From assembly GCA_965203475.1 (NCBI GenBank), contig OZ241890.1, forward strand, positions 186,001 to 250,000: a DNA stretch of 64,000 nucleotides, read 5' to 3'. The notes below the pieces were generated by a model, which was not told the origin of the DNA, made no database searches, and saw only the letters and a program-made list of their open reading frames with translations. The stretch's first letter is position 1. Each line of letters begins with the position of its first letter. Position numbers and translations under genes: made by a program. The DNA is from JABDMD01 sp965203475 (GTDB taxonomy: Bacteria > Pseudomonadota > Gammaproteobacteria > UBA4575). Shown piece after piece: positions 9,099 to 17,872 of the stretch.

Positions 9099-9533
9099 TC
9101 AGCAGAACTCGTCGACCAATTCTTGAGTTTCTTGAATTTTGGCTTGACGCTCTTCTTCTGTCAGCTTTCTGTAAATATCACCCTCTTTAATGGTGACTTG
9201 ACCACGACTTTTAAGAGACTGCATATTGTTTCTTGCAATATCACAATTCTCTTTTTTAATTCGATTACTTTCTTCCAAAACTTTATTGTTAATTTGATCT
9301 TGCTTTCGTTGTTCTTGGCGTTCGTCAAAACCAGGATTTGAATCTACTTTTGCAACTGCGGTTGTTTTACCCAAATCTTCTTCAATCACAATTTCAAACT
9401 TGACTCCAGGAGGGGGTGGGGTTTGGCTATAAATGGTTTTTCCGTCTTCATTCCATTTATAAACGGTCCCAGCAAGCCCTGCAGTGCAAATAAAAAATGT
9501 AAAAGCAACTGTATAGAGAATCTTAGTGATCAT
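9099..9533 (-). CDS. DUF4124 domain periplasmic protein
   Basis: A DUF4124 core, VYKWNEDGKTIYSQTPPPPG, follows directly on a signal peptide. I place the start at the ATG at 9533 (MITKILYTVAFTFF..., 144 residues) because the longer frame begins with TTG and adds 15 residues ahead of the signal peptide. After the domain comes a charged, probably helical stretch rich in Lys, Glu and Gln, with a Cys near the middle and one at the very end. DUF4124 proteins are common periplasmic proteins of proteobacteria with no established function. Confidence 0.75.
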   Translation of the reverse strand: MITKILYTVAFTFFICTAGLAGTVYKWNEDGKTIYSQTPPPPGVKFEIVIEEDLGKTTAVAKVDSNPGFDERQEQRKQDQINNKVLEESNRIKKENCDIARNNMQSLKSRGQVTIKEGDIYRKLTEEERQAKIQETQELVDEFC

Positions 9534-9793
9534 AACTGTAATTACATATGTAAATTTCTTTGCCACTAAGTGTAGCAAAATATCGATCTATCGCCTGGAA
9601 TACAGGATTTTAGGAGGCTGGACGGGTGAAATAAAACGACGAAAATTAAACCTTTTCTGCAGGGTTTATGAGAAATGCGCGCAAGTCCTCATTTTCAATG
9701 AACCCCTAAGACTAAATTCATAGCGCCTCACCAAGGAATCCAGTGCTATACTAGTTGTCATAATTAAAATTTATATGCATTGAAGAGGTCGAA

Positions 9794-10693
9794 ATGGCGG
9801 ATCGACGACTACAAGTTTTCTATACCGTTGCAAAATTACTTAGTTTTACAAAAGCGGCCGAAACCCTGCACATGACACAGCCGGCTGTCACATTTCAGGT
9901 TCGACAGCTCGAAGAACATTTTAATACCCGCCTGTTTGATCGAACACATAATCGTGTTGCTCTTACGGAAGCTGGACGTAAAGCTTATGAATATGCAGAG
10001 GATATTTTTGAGCGCTATGCAGAAATGGAAAATTCTATTAAAGAGCTCACTGGAGATGTCAGCGGAATTCTCACGCTTGGGGCAAGCACCACAATTGCGG
10101 AGTATATGTTGCCTAATTTACTCAGTGGATTCACAAAACAATATCCTGATATCCAGTTGCGGCTTAAAGTTTCCAATACGGAAGGCATAGTCTCGATGAT
10201 TGAAAATAGCATGATTGATCTAGGAATTGTGGAAGGGCCGGTAACTAATAAAAACCTATTAGTGGAACGTTGTAGAGAAGATCATTTGGTCGGTATTGTG
10301 CCTGTAGAGCATGAATTATCAGATAGAACTTCAATTACAATGGAAGAGCTCATGCACTATCCATTTATTTGTCGTGAAGAGGGGTCTGGCACCCGTGATG
10401 TCATTTTAGACTACATGGGAAAGCAGGGCCTGGATAAAAATAATTTGAATATTAGTTTGGAATTAGGTAGTCCAGAATCTATTAAAGGTGCGGTTGAAGC
10501 AGGCATGGGGGTCTCCATAGTATCTAATGTAACCATAGAAAAAGAATTACAGCTGAGTAGTTTGAGAAAAGTAGATTTAGAGCCTGCACTTGAAAGGCCA
10601 TTTTCTTTTGTAAGGCAACGACAAAAATTCCGCTTACATGCCATGGAACAGTTGTTAGAGTATGCACGTGGCTACTGTGACCCAGCATCATAA
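9794..10693 (+). CDS. LysR-family transcriptional regulator
   Basis: The 299-residue protein has the LysR helix-turn-helix at the N terminus (LQVFYTVAKLLSFTKAAE, then MTQPAVTFQVRQLE). A substrate-binding domain follows from about residue 90, starting GILTLGASTTIAEYMLP. The effector domain keeps the EEGSGTRD loop and GAVEAGMGVSIVS of the CysL/CbbR-like branch. That branch controls sulfur, nitrogen or carbon assimilation genes, but the target here is not evident. LysR proteins normally regulate a divergent gene; the divergent neighbour is the DUF4124 gene, 260 bases away. A promoter region lies between them. Confidence 0.93.
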   Translation: MADRRLQVFYTVAKLLSFTKAAETLHMTQPAVTFQVRQLEEHFNTRLFDRTHNRVALTEAGRKAYEYAEDIFERYAEMENSIKELTGDVSGILTLGASTTIAEYMLPNLLSGFTKQYPDIQLRLKVSNTEGIVSMIENSMIDLGIVEGPVTNKNLLVERCREDHLVGIVPVEHELSDRTSITMEELMHYPFICREEGSGTRDVILDYMGKQGLDKNNLNISLELGSPESIKGAVEAGMGVSIVSNVTIEKELQLSSLRKVDLEPALERPFSFVRQRQKFRLHAMEQLLEYARGYCDPAS

Positions 10694-10847
10694 TTATTTA
10701 TTTTTTACCAATGCAATAGCCTCTTACTTACTACATACACTACTGGCTACATTTTTTTAGAGCTTCTGTCTAAAAGCGTTATGCAATAAGTCTCAGCCAA
10801 ATAACAATTGTGATATCACTAAACTTTGGTTTGGTTAAGTAAAGTAA

Positions 10848-11933
10848 ATGATTGAGTATTTAAAAAATTGGTACCAACGTCATTTTTCTGATCCGCAAGT
10901 TGTCATTCTTGCTTTATTTTTAATTTTTGGTTTTGCCATTGTATTATTTGCAGGCGATATTCTTGCGCCACTTTTAGCAAGTATAGTAATCGCCTACGTA
11001 TTAGATGGGGCTGTAGAAGTTTTACGTCGTAGCAAAATACCTCGATTTATATCACTTACTGTTGTATTTGCAGCCTTCATCGCTTTGTTATTGTTCATAA
11101 TCTTTGGCTTGATACCAAAACTTTCTCAACAGTTAACGCAGTTTTTCCGTGAACTGCCAAATATGATTACTCAAGGACAAGAGTTGTTAATGCAATTACC
11201 TGAAAAGTACCCAAGTTTGGCACAAATATTTACAGAGGAACAAGTAACTGAATTAATTTGGTCAGTGCGATCTCAATTGATTTCTGCAGGGCATAATATA
11301 ATCACACAACCACTTGAATCGGTTGTAGGATTAATTACCATTTTGGTGTATTTGATTCTTGTACCTTTGTTAGTTTTCTTTTTTGTAAAAGATAAATATA
11401 AAATTTTAAAATGGTTTGAAGGATTTCTTCCTGCAAATCGAGAACTTACAAATGAAGTTTGGTTTGAAGTAAACCAAAAAATTGCGAGTTATATACGCGG
11501 CAAGATATTAGAAATCTTTGTTGTATGGTCACTAACCTATGTCACATTTGTATTTTTTGATTTGGACTACGCAATGTTATTGTCATTCCTAGTTGGTATA
11601 TCCGTAATTATTCCCTATGTTGGTGCCGCCGTAGTTACTATCCCGGTGGCATTTGTTGCTTATTTTCAATGGGGGATTGGTCCGCAACTTGCTTACGTAT
11701 TAATTGCTTATATGATCATTCAATTTTTAGATGGAAATCTTTTAGTTCCGTTACTTTTTTCTGAAGTTGTGAATTTGCATCCGGTGGCCATCATTGTGGC
11801 CGTTCTTGTGTTTGGCGGGATTTGGGGATTGTGGGGAGTATTTTTTGCCATTCCCTTGGCTACACTTGTAAATGCCGTCATTAAAGCTTGGCCTCGAAAT
11901 CCACAAGACGCACTTAGAGAAAGTGAAGCTTAA
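10848..11933 (+). CDS. AI-2E/PerM family permease
   Basis: The 361-residue integral membrane protein has the AI-2E transporter layout. Two or three N-terminal helices (from about 18-85) precede an amphipathic soluble stretch (about 95-160). Further helices follow, with the family motifs GAAVVTIPVAF, NLLVPLLFSEVVNLHPV and GGIWGLWGVFFAIPLATL near the C terminus. Members include E. coli PerM and YdiK, TqsA and sodium/proton antiporters, so the transported compound cannot be named. In gammaproteobacteria perM is often near dapA-bamC, as here. Confidence 0.9.
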   Translation: MIEYLKNWYQRHFSDPQVVILALFLIFGFAIVLFAGDILAPLLASIVIAYVLDGAVEVLRRSKIPRFISLTVVFAAFIALLLFIIFGLIPKLSQQLTQFFRELPNMITQGQELLMQLPEKYPSLAQIFTEEQVTELIWSVRSQLISAGHNIITQPLESVVGLITILVYLILVPLLVFFFVKDKYKILKWFEGFLPANRELTNEVWFEVNQKIASYIRGKILEIFVVWSLTYVTFVFFDLDYAMLLSFLVGISVIIPYVGAAVVTIPVAFVAYFQWGIGPQLAYVLIAYMIIQFLDGNLLVPLLFSEVVNLHPVAIIVAVLVFGGIWGLWGVFFAIPLATLVNAVIKAWPRNPQDALRESEA

Positions 11934-12029
11934 AAACTAGTAATTCTTAGCAATCATTTTTCGAAATACCGCCTAGATTTTCTTTGTATATTTACTCTCT
12001 ACCTAAAAGAAATACCCATTCCAGATTTC

Positions 12030-12083
12030 TTGTAATACTATGATTTCATTTGTAATATCGATGGTTAGTTAGATTAACCATCG
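12030..12083 (+). promoter_or_regulatory. Candidate promoter and leader dyad of dapA
   Basis: TTGTAA (12030-12035) and TAATAT (12053-12058), 17 bases apart, fit a sigma-70 promoter moderately. Directly downstream CGATGGTTA (12059-12067) and TAACCATCG (12075-12083) form a perfect 9-bp inverted repeat with a 7-base centre. It would lie at the transcription start or first leader bases, 14 bases before the dapA start codon. An operator or a translation-affecting hairpin are both possible. Confidence 0.5.
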
Positions 12084-12097
12084 AATAGAGGTCATCA

Positions 12098-12973
12098 GTG
12101 CTCCAAGGCAGCATGGTCGCTATTGCCACTCCCATGCATGAAGGAGGGCAGGTCGATTACGATTCCCTAGCCAACTATATAGAGTTCCATATTGAAAATG
12201 GTTCAGACGCTCTAGTGCCTGCTGGTACAACGGGTGAATCTGCCACAATGGATCATGCTGAGCATTGTGAGGTAATAAAATTTACAGTAGACCAGGTGAA
12301 AGGCCGTGTTCCAGTAATTGCGGGAACAGGTGCAAATTCAACAACAGAGGCGATAGATTTAACGCAATGTGCAAAAGATGCAGGTGCTGATGCCTGTTTA
12401 TTGGTTACACCTTATTACAATAAACCTACACAACAGGGAATCATTTTGCACCATGAAGCAATCGCAAAAGCGGTGCCGATACCACAGCTTCTTTACAATG
12501 TTCCCGGGCGAACAGCCTGTGATTTATTACCTGAGACTGCAATTCATCTCTCAAATGTTGAAAACATTATCGGAATTAAAGAAGCGACTGGGGAAATTGA
12601 TCGTTGTAAAAAAATTCTGGCAGAAAGCAAACGAGGTTTCTTGCTAATAAGTGGAGATGATGCCACTGCTATGGAGTTTTTGTTGGCAGGCGGTAAAGGG
12701 GTAATTACAGTTACAGGAAATGTGGCGCCAAAACTTTTTCATGAAATGTGCATGGCATGTCTGGATGGAGAGCGTGAATTGGCACAACAGATTAATATTA
12801 AACTGGAAAAGTTGAACAATGACTTGTTTGTGGAGTCTAATCCTATACCTGTTAAATGGTGTTTAACTGAAATGGGTTTATTTCCTGCAGGTATGCGTTT
12901 GCCAATGACAACACTTTCCAAAGAACACCATGATACCTTACGTCAGGCATTGCGTGCAGCAGGTTCAATATAA
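12098..12973 (+). CDS. dapA: 4-hydroxy-tetrahydrodipicolinate synthase
   Basis: DapA condenses pyruvate with aspartate semialdehyde, the first step of lysine and diaminopimelate synthesis. The protein has 291 residues. GTTGES near 44 is the pyruvate-binding loop, YNVPGRT places the catalytic Tyr at about 133, and the Schiff-base Lys in IKEATG is residue 161. The C terminus NPIPVKW...LRLP-like block is also conserved. The start is GTG; it aligns with the E. coli start (M-x-x-GS-VAI-TPM) and has GAGGT upstream. dapA-bamC is the usual gammaproteobacterial order and the two probably share a transcript. Confidence 0.97.
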   Translation: MLQGSMVAIATPMHEGGQVDYDSLANYIEFHIENGSDALVPAGTTGESATMDHAEHCEVIKFTVDQVKGRVPVIAGTGANSTTEAIDLTQCAKDAGADACLLVTPYYNKPTQQGIILHHEAIAKAVPIPQLLYNVPGRTACDLLPETAIHLSNVENIIGIKEATGEIDRCKKILAESKRGFLLISGDDATAMEFLLAGGKGVITVTGNVAPKLFHEMCMACLDGERELAQQINIKLEKLNNDLFVESNPIPVKWCLTEMGLFPAGMRLPMTTLSKEHHDTLRQALRAAGSI

Positions 12974-12993
12974 ATTCAAAATTTATAGCAAAG

Positions 12994-14061
12994 ATGAATA
13001 AGCAATTAGTCATTATGCGGAATATTTTGGTATTAGTGATAACAGTATGCATTAGCAGTGCTTGTTCATTTTTTAAATCGGATAACCGTTATCTTGATAG
13101 TGCAAGCACCAATCCACTCGAAGCGCCACCAGATATGGTAACCCCTGATTGGGAACAAAGTTTAGAAATTCCAAAAACAGCAAATGATCGAATCAGTGCA
13201 TTGGAAACCCAAGGGCCAGCTCTGGGTGCATCGGTATTACCAGAATTTTTAGATATAAGAGTAAGAAAAGAAGGTCTCACAAAGTGGTTAGAAGTAAATA
13301 CAGATCCAGTCACTTTGTGGCCCTACTTGCGACAGTTTTGGTTAGGTGAAGGCTATGACTTAGCAGCAGATGAACCCTTATCTGGCTATATGGAAACTGG
13401 TTGGAAACAAAATTTAGATCAGTCTAAAACGGTGGAAACTGGGCAAGAAAGTTTTGATGTAACGGGAGAGAAGTTTCGCACACGTTTGGAACGTCAACCG
13501 GATTCAACTACCTATATATTCATTACGCATCGCGGAGCTGAAGTAGCCGCAATTAATCAAGACAACCAAATATTATGGAAACCACAACCGCCAAATGGGG
13601 AACGTGAGGCCGTTATGATGATACGTATGATGGAGTATTTGGGCGCCTCATTAGAAGAAGCACAAGAAAAGTTTGCTGCAACTGATAATCAGTATTTGTA
13701 TATTGATATTCGCGATATTGGGGGTGTACCTATTTTAGTCGTCGGCGATAATTTTTCTCGAGTGTGGCGTCGTACAGGTGTGGCTTTAGATCGCTCTGGT
13801 TTAGTAGTGGAAGATCATAATCGTAGTAAAGGTGTGTACTTTGTAACGCTTGATCAGGCATCTAACACTATTGGCGATCAACCTACAGAAGTGAATATTG
13901 AAAAATCTTTTTACGAGGTGCACTTACTTGGTAAAGGCGAACAGACTATTGTTACTGTGCACCCGATGAGTCAAGAAGAGGGAATGCTAGATCCTGAGCT
14001 TGCTCGTCAATTATTAAAACGAATTGTATCGGCGTATCCAGGAAGTTATCCAAACGCTTAA
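12994..14061 (+). CDS. bamC: Outer membrane protein assembly factor BamC
   Basis: BamC is a lipoprotein of the BAM complex, which inserts beta-barrel proteins into the outer membrane. A lipoprotein signal ends at SSAC (Cys about 24). The mature part starts with an unstructured, Pro-rich segment (NPLEAPPDM), as in BamC, followed by two NlpB helix-grip domains (about 85-210 and 225-350). The protein has 355 residues against about 344 in E. coli. A second in-frame ATG seven codons in would still leave a working signal. Its position directly after dapA is the strongest supporting context. Confidence 0.88.
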   Translation: MNKQLVIMRNILVLVITVCISSACSFFKSDNRYLDSASTNPLEAPPDMVTPDWEQSLEIPKTANDRISALETQGPALGASVLPEFLDIRVRKEGLTKWLEVNTDPVTLWPYLRQFWLGEGYDLAADEPLSGYMETGWKQNLDQSKTVETGQESFDVTGEKFRTRLERQPDSTTYIFITHRGAEVAAINQDNQILWKPQPPNGEREAVMMIRMMEYLGASLEEAQEKFAATDNQYLYIDIRDIGGVPILVVGDNFSRVWRRTGVALDRSGLVVEDHNRSKGVYFVTLDQASNTIGDQPTEVNIEKSFYEVHLLGKGEQTIVTVHPMSQEEGMLDPELARQLLKRIVSAYPGSYPNA

Positions 14062-14075
14062 TTTCTGAATTTGGA

Positions 14076-15953
14076 TTAGGAAATAGCTTTTTCTTTTTTA
14101 GATATAAATTTTTGAATAGAATTTATTATTGATTCAGCATCTAGCCCTGCTTCTGACAATAGTTCATCTCGAGAAGCATGATCTAAAAATACATCCGGCA
14201 AACCTAAATTTTTAATTTGAATAGGCTTTTCTAGTGTGGCTAGAACCTCGTTTACCGCACTACCGGCACCACCTAACACGCTATTATCTTCTACAGTGAT
14301 GACATAGCGGTGTGAATTTGCAATTTGTTTAATTAACGTTTCATCTAATGGTTTAACAAATCGCATATTAACCACGGTGGCATTTAAGTTCTCTCCCGCT
14401 TGTAAGGCATCATATAGCGGGCTTCCAAAAGCTAAAATTGCAACATCTTTTCCTTCTTGCATAATTTTCGCTTTGCCAATTTCGATGGCATTCATACCAG
14501 GTGTTACAGGAGAACCTGGACCGGACCCTCGGGGATAGCGCACGGCTGTTGGACAATCTTGTAAATAACCCGTGTATAGCATACGCCGTGTTTCATTTTC
14601 ATCTGCTGGAGTCATTACAATCATATTAGGTACACAACGTAAATAAGTTAAATCAAAACTACCAGCATGAGTTTGTCCATCAGGACCGACGACACCAGCA
14701 CGATCAATTGCAAATAACACCGGCAAGTTTTGAATGCATATATCATGAATTAATTGATCATATGCGCGTTGCAAAAATGTAGAGTAAATGGCAACTATAG
14801 GTTTTAATTTTTCACAGGCCATACCCGCCGCAAGTGTCACGGCATGTTGTTCGGCAATAGCGACATCAAAATAATGGTCAGGATACTTTTTAGAAAACTC
14901 AACTAATCCTGAACCTTCTCGCATCGCTGGTGTAATGGCCATCACGCGTTTGTCAGTTTCAACAATGTCACAAATCCAGTCACTGAATACGCTTGTGTAG
15001 GTAGGTTTAGGTTTTTTATTGGATTTAACAACGCCTACACTGGGATCAAATGATGGCACGGCATGATAACCAACGGGATCGGATTCTGCTTTGATATAAC
15101 CTTTACCTTTCTTTGTGACAATATGAAGAATGCGAGGACCTTGCATGCGTTTTAAATTTTGTAAGGTTTTAACCAAGCTCGTAACGTCATGTCCGTCGAT
15201 GGGTCCAAAATAATTTACGCCCATTTCTTCAAATAAAGTTCCGGGTGCAATCATGCCTTTTACATGTTCTTCTGTGCGCTTTGCTAATTCATGAATCGGT
15301 GGGATAGGTTCTAAAAGTTTTTTACTGCCTTCTCGCATGGTGAAAAATACTTTTCCGGATAGCATGCGTGTTAAATAATTGGTCATAGCGCCAACGTTTG
15401 GAGAAATTGACATTTCGTTGTCATTTAAAATGACTAATAAATCGGCACGACAACCCCCTAAATGATTTAGTGCTTCATACGCCAGTCCGGCTGTTAAACC
15501 ACCATCACCAATAACCGCTACCACTTTGCGCTGTTCCCCAGATTGTTGACTGGCAATGGCCATACCCAATGCTGCACTAATTGAAGTGCTGGAATGACCC
15601 ACCCCAAAATGATCGAACTCACTTTCAGTTCTTTTTGGAAACGGCGCTAAACCATCTTTGGTTCGGATAGTGGTAATTTGATCTTTGCGACCGGTTAAGA
15701 TTTTGTGTGGATAGCATTGATGTCCCACATCCCACACAATTCGATCATGTGGTGTGTTAAATACATAATGAAGTGCGGTGGTTAATTCAATAGCGCCCAA
15801 GCCTGCAGCAAAATGGCCTCCACTACTTGCCACCGAATCTAGTAAATATGCACGCAGCTCATCGGCAACCGCTGGAATTTGCTTCGCATCTAATGCGCGC
15901 AAATCTGCTGGCCAATTGATTTCAGATAATAATGGGTAGCGAGAGTCCGTCAT
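14076..15953 (-). CDS. dxs: 1-deoxy-D-xylulose-5-phosphate synthase
   Basis: Dxs condenses pyruvate and glyceraldehyde 3-phosphate, the entry step of the MEP isoprenoid pathway. The protein has 625 residues, the family norm. GHQCYPHKILTGR near residue 80 and GDGGLTAGLAYEALNHLG near 150-168 form the thiamine diphosphate and Mg site. AIAEQHAV carries the catalytic Glu, and DRAGVVGPDGQTHAG is a further hallmark. A transketolase C-terminal domain closes the protein. It is last in xseB-ispA-dxs, 87 bases after ispA, and converges on bamC. Confidence 0.98.
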   Translation of the reverse strand: MTDSRYPLLSEINWPADLRALDAKQIPAVADELRAYLLDSVASSGGHFAAGLGAIELTTALHYVFNTPHDRIVWDVGHQCYPHKILTGRKDQITTIRTKDGLAPFPKRTESEFDHFGVGHSSTSISAALGMAIASQQSGEQRKVVAVIGDGGLTAGLAYEALNHLGGCRADLLVILNDNEMSISPNVGAMTNYLTRMLSGKVFFTMREGSKKLLEPIPPIHELAKRTEEHVKGMIAPGTLFEEMGVNYFGPIDGHDVTSLVKTLQNLKRMQGPRILHIVTKKGKGYIKAESDPVGYHAVPSFDPSVGVVKSNKKPKPTYTSVFSDWICDIVETDKRVMAITPAMREGSGLVEFSKKYPDHYFDVAIAEQHAVTLAAGMACEKLKPIVAIYSTFLQRAYDQLIHDICIQNLPVLFAIDRAGVVGPDGQTHAGSFDLTYLRCVPNMIVMTPADENETRRMLYTGYLQDCPTAVRYPRGSGPGSPVTPGMNAIEIGKAKIMQEGKDVAILAFGSPLYDALQAGENLNATVVNMRFVKPLDETLIKQIANSHRYVITVEDNSVLGGAGSAVNEVLATLEKPIQIKNLGLPDVFLDHASRDELLSEAGLDAESIINSIQKFISKKEKAIS

Positions 15954-16040
15954 ATAAATTTGTTTGAATCAGAATTAGATTATCTTCAGATGTTTGATTA
16001 CTGCAAATAAAAATACTTACTCAATTAATTAAATTTTTAT

Positions 16041-16946
16041 TTAAGACAAACGTTGCACCATATATTCACTTACAAGCCGCAAGGTTTTATTGCTTGTTTG
16101 AAATTCAGAAATTTCATTGAGTGCTAGTTCTAATAATTTTTCTGTTTTTTGTTGTGCCTGTTGCATGCCTACTATGGCAGGGTAGGTGGGTTTGTTTTGT
16201 TTTATGTCAGACCCTTGGGGTTTGCCTAAAGTTTCCGTATCACTTTGAATATCTAAAATATCATCACGGATTTGAAAGGCCAGGCCAATATGCTCTGCAA
16301 AATGAGAAAAGTGCCTCACAGTTTTTTTATCAGCATTACTTATAAATACCGGCATTAAAACGCTAGCTTTAATTAATGCGCCTGTTTTCAAGCGGTGCAT
16401 CGTTTCAATTTCAGTTTCATTTAATGTTTTATTAACAGAGGCAAGATCAATAGCTTGACCGCCCGCCATACCGGTAGAACCTGATGAATCTGCCAGTAAT
16501 TGAATTAACTTACTTCGATGTTCGCACGTTGTATCATTTGCCAGTATGGAAAATGCATGTGCTTGTATTGCATCTCCTGCCAATATGGCCGTGGCTTCAT
16601 CAAAAGCTTTATGACAAGTGGGACGGCCTCTACGTAATTCATCGTCATCCATAGCAGGTAAATCATCATGCACGAGGGAATAACTATGCATAAGTTCGAT
16701 TGCACAGGCAGCCGTATCTAATCTACCTAATGTAAGGCCTAAAGTTTCTCCTGTTGCATACAACAATGCTGGGCGTATTCGCTTTCCTTCACCCAACACG
16801 GCATAACGCATTGCTTGATGTAAACGTTCGGGGGATTCAGATTGAGAAGGTAAGCAATTTTCGAGTTTTTGATTTACACGTGCGGCATACTGTTCAAGTA
16901 TTTCATCTATGGTGTAACTTTCATTCTTCTTCAACAAATTCTCCAT
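16041..16946 (-). CDS. ispA: Farnesyl diphosphate synthase (geranyltranstransferase)
   Basis: IspA makes farnesyl diphosphate for quinones and undecaprenyl lipids. The first Asp-rich motif is DDLPAMDDD (near 90 of this start), the second is DDILD, and GKRIRPAL provides the allylic diphosphate site. I place the start at ATG 16946 (MENLLKKNESYT, 301 residues), close to the usual length. An earlier ATG at 16979 would give 312 residues and a longer overlap with xseB. With either start it overlaps the end of xseB, indicating translational coupling. The product chain length (C15) is inferred from operon context and the residues around the first motif. Confidence 0.95.
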   Translation of the reverse strand: MENLLKKNESYTIDEILEQYAARVNQKLENCLPSQSESPERLHQAMRYAVLGEGKRIRPALLYATGETLGLTLGRLDTAACAIELMHSYSLVHDDLPAMDDDELRRGRPTCHKAFDEATAILAGDAIQAHAFSILANDTTCEHRSKLIQLLADSSGSTGMAGGQAIDLASVNKTLNETEIETMHRLKTGALIKASVLMPVFISNADKKTVRHFSHFAEHIGLAFQIRDDILDIQSDTETLGKPQGSDIKQNKPTYPAIVGMQQAQQKTEKLLELALNEISEFQTSNKTLRLVSEYMVQRLS

Positions 16947-17193
16947 TATCGAGATCCTTCTCCATGTCTGATGTTTCAATCCAATCTTTACCTTCTTTCG
17001 TCAACACAGAAATTTTTTGCTCAGCTTTTTCCAGCGCACTTCGACATTCGCGAGTAAGTTTTATCCCCTGCTCAAAATTTTTCAGTGACTCTTCAAGCGT
17101 AAGCTCACCTTTTTCTAACTTTTCAACTAGGTCTTCCAGCTGCTTGAGGGATTTTTCGAAGTCTACAGTTTTCGAGGAGCTTTTACGTGCCAC
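16921..17193 (-). CDS. xseB: Exodeoxyribonuclease VII small subunit
   Basis: The 90-residue protein has the XseB signature: FEKSLKQLEDLVEKLEKGELTLEESLKNFEQGI (seen here in parts) forms the helical hairpin, continued by the CRSALEKAEQKI helix. XseB binds several-fold to the XseA large subunit in exonuclease VII. The N terminus is basic and Ser-rich (MARKSSSKT), and the C terminus is acidic (EFVEEE). It opens the xseB-ispA-dxs operon found in many gammaproteobacteria. xseA is not in the window. Confidence 0.95.
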   Translation of the reverse strand: MARKSSSKTVDFEKSLKQLEDLVEKLEKGELTLEESLKNFEQGIKLTRECRSALEKAEQKISVLTKEGKDWIETSDMEKDLDNGEFVEEE

Positions 17194-17262
17194 AAATGTG
17201 TTCCTGTTGTACGCTGAGGTAATTATTGAAAAATTTTATCAATGGTTTCGCAAAAACCTTTA

Positions 17263-17318
17263 TTGACATATATTTAGACGTAGACTAAAGTTGAATCCAG
17301 TTTTAGACTCATTCTAAA
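17263..17318 (+). promoter_or_regulatory. Rubrerythrin promoter with two Fur-family-like dyads
   Basis: TTGACA (17263-17268) and TAAAGT (17286-17291), 17 bases apart, make a good sigma-70 promoter. Two 17-bp dyads sit on it. TTTAGACGTAGACTAAA (17273-17289) overlaps the -10 box, and TTTAGACTCATTCTAAA (17302-17318) covers the expected start region. The second matches the alphaproteobacterial Irr box (TTTAGAAnnnTTCTAAA) at 13 of 14 defined bases. That position fits repression by a Fur/PerR/Irr-type regulator; the regulator itself is not in the window. Confidence 0.65.
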
Positions 17319-17366
17319 TCGTAAAAATAGGCAATGCCAAAACAATAATAGCTGGAGGTAGCGATA

Positions 17367-17783
17367 ATGTCTCTAAAAGGCAGTAAAACTGAAGATAATT
17401 TAAAAGCCGCATTCGCTGGTGAATCACAAGCAAATCGCCGTTATTTGTACTTTGCAGCAAAAGCAGATGTTGAAGGCTATAACGATGTATCTGCTGTATT
17501 TCGTTCCACTGCAGAAGGTGAAACAGGGCATGCCCATGGACATCTTGAGTATTTAGAAGAATGTGGTGATCCTGCTACTGGTCTTCCCATTGGTCCTACA
17601 TCAGACAATTTAAAAGCTGCTATTGCAGGTGAAACGCATGAATATACAGACATGTATCCTGGAATGGCTAAAACTGCACGTGACGAAAGTTTTGATGAAG
17701 TAGCCGATTGGTTTGAAACCTTGGCGAAAGCAGAACGTTCACATGCAAATCGTTTTCAAAAAGCACTAGACACACTCGACTAA
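17367..17783 (+). CDS. Rubrerythrin-like diiron peroxidase, without rubredoxin domain
   Basis: Rubrerythrins reduce hydrogen peroxide at a diiron site. The 138-residue four-helix protein is internally duplicated: NLKAAFAGESQANRRY near residue 10 resembles NLKAAIAGETHEYTDM near 84. Iron ligands are visible as GES (Glu 20 region), EGETGHAHGH, GETHEY and AERSH. The C-terminal CxxC rubredoxin domain of classical rubrerythrin is absent, so an external electron donor is needed, as in sulerythrin-type proteins. GGAGG lies nine bases before ATG. The next two genes run the same way and are often found with such rubrerythrins, to my recollection, so the three may form one redox stress module. Confidence 0.92.
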   Translation: MSLKGSKTEDNLKAAFAGESQANRRYLYFAAKADVEGYNDVSAVFRSTAEGETGHAHGHLEYLEECGDPATGLPIGPTSDNLKAAIAGETHEYTDMYPGMAKTARDESFDEVADWFETLAKAERSHANRFQKALDTLD

Positions 17784-17872
17784 GAAACGTCTAGTTAATT
17801 TCAAGAATACATATGTACAAGTCACGACATTGTGGCTTGTACAATGTCTCTTAACACAACCAAAAATTTTAT

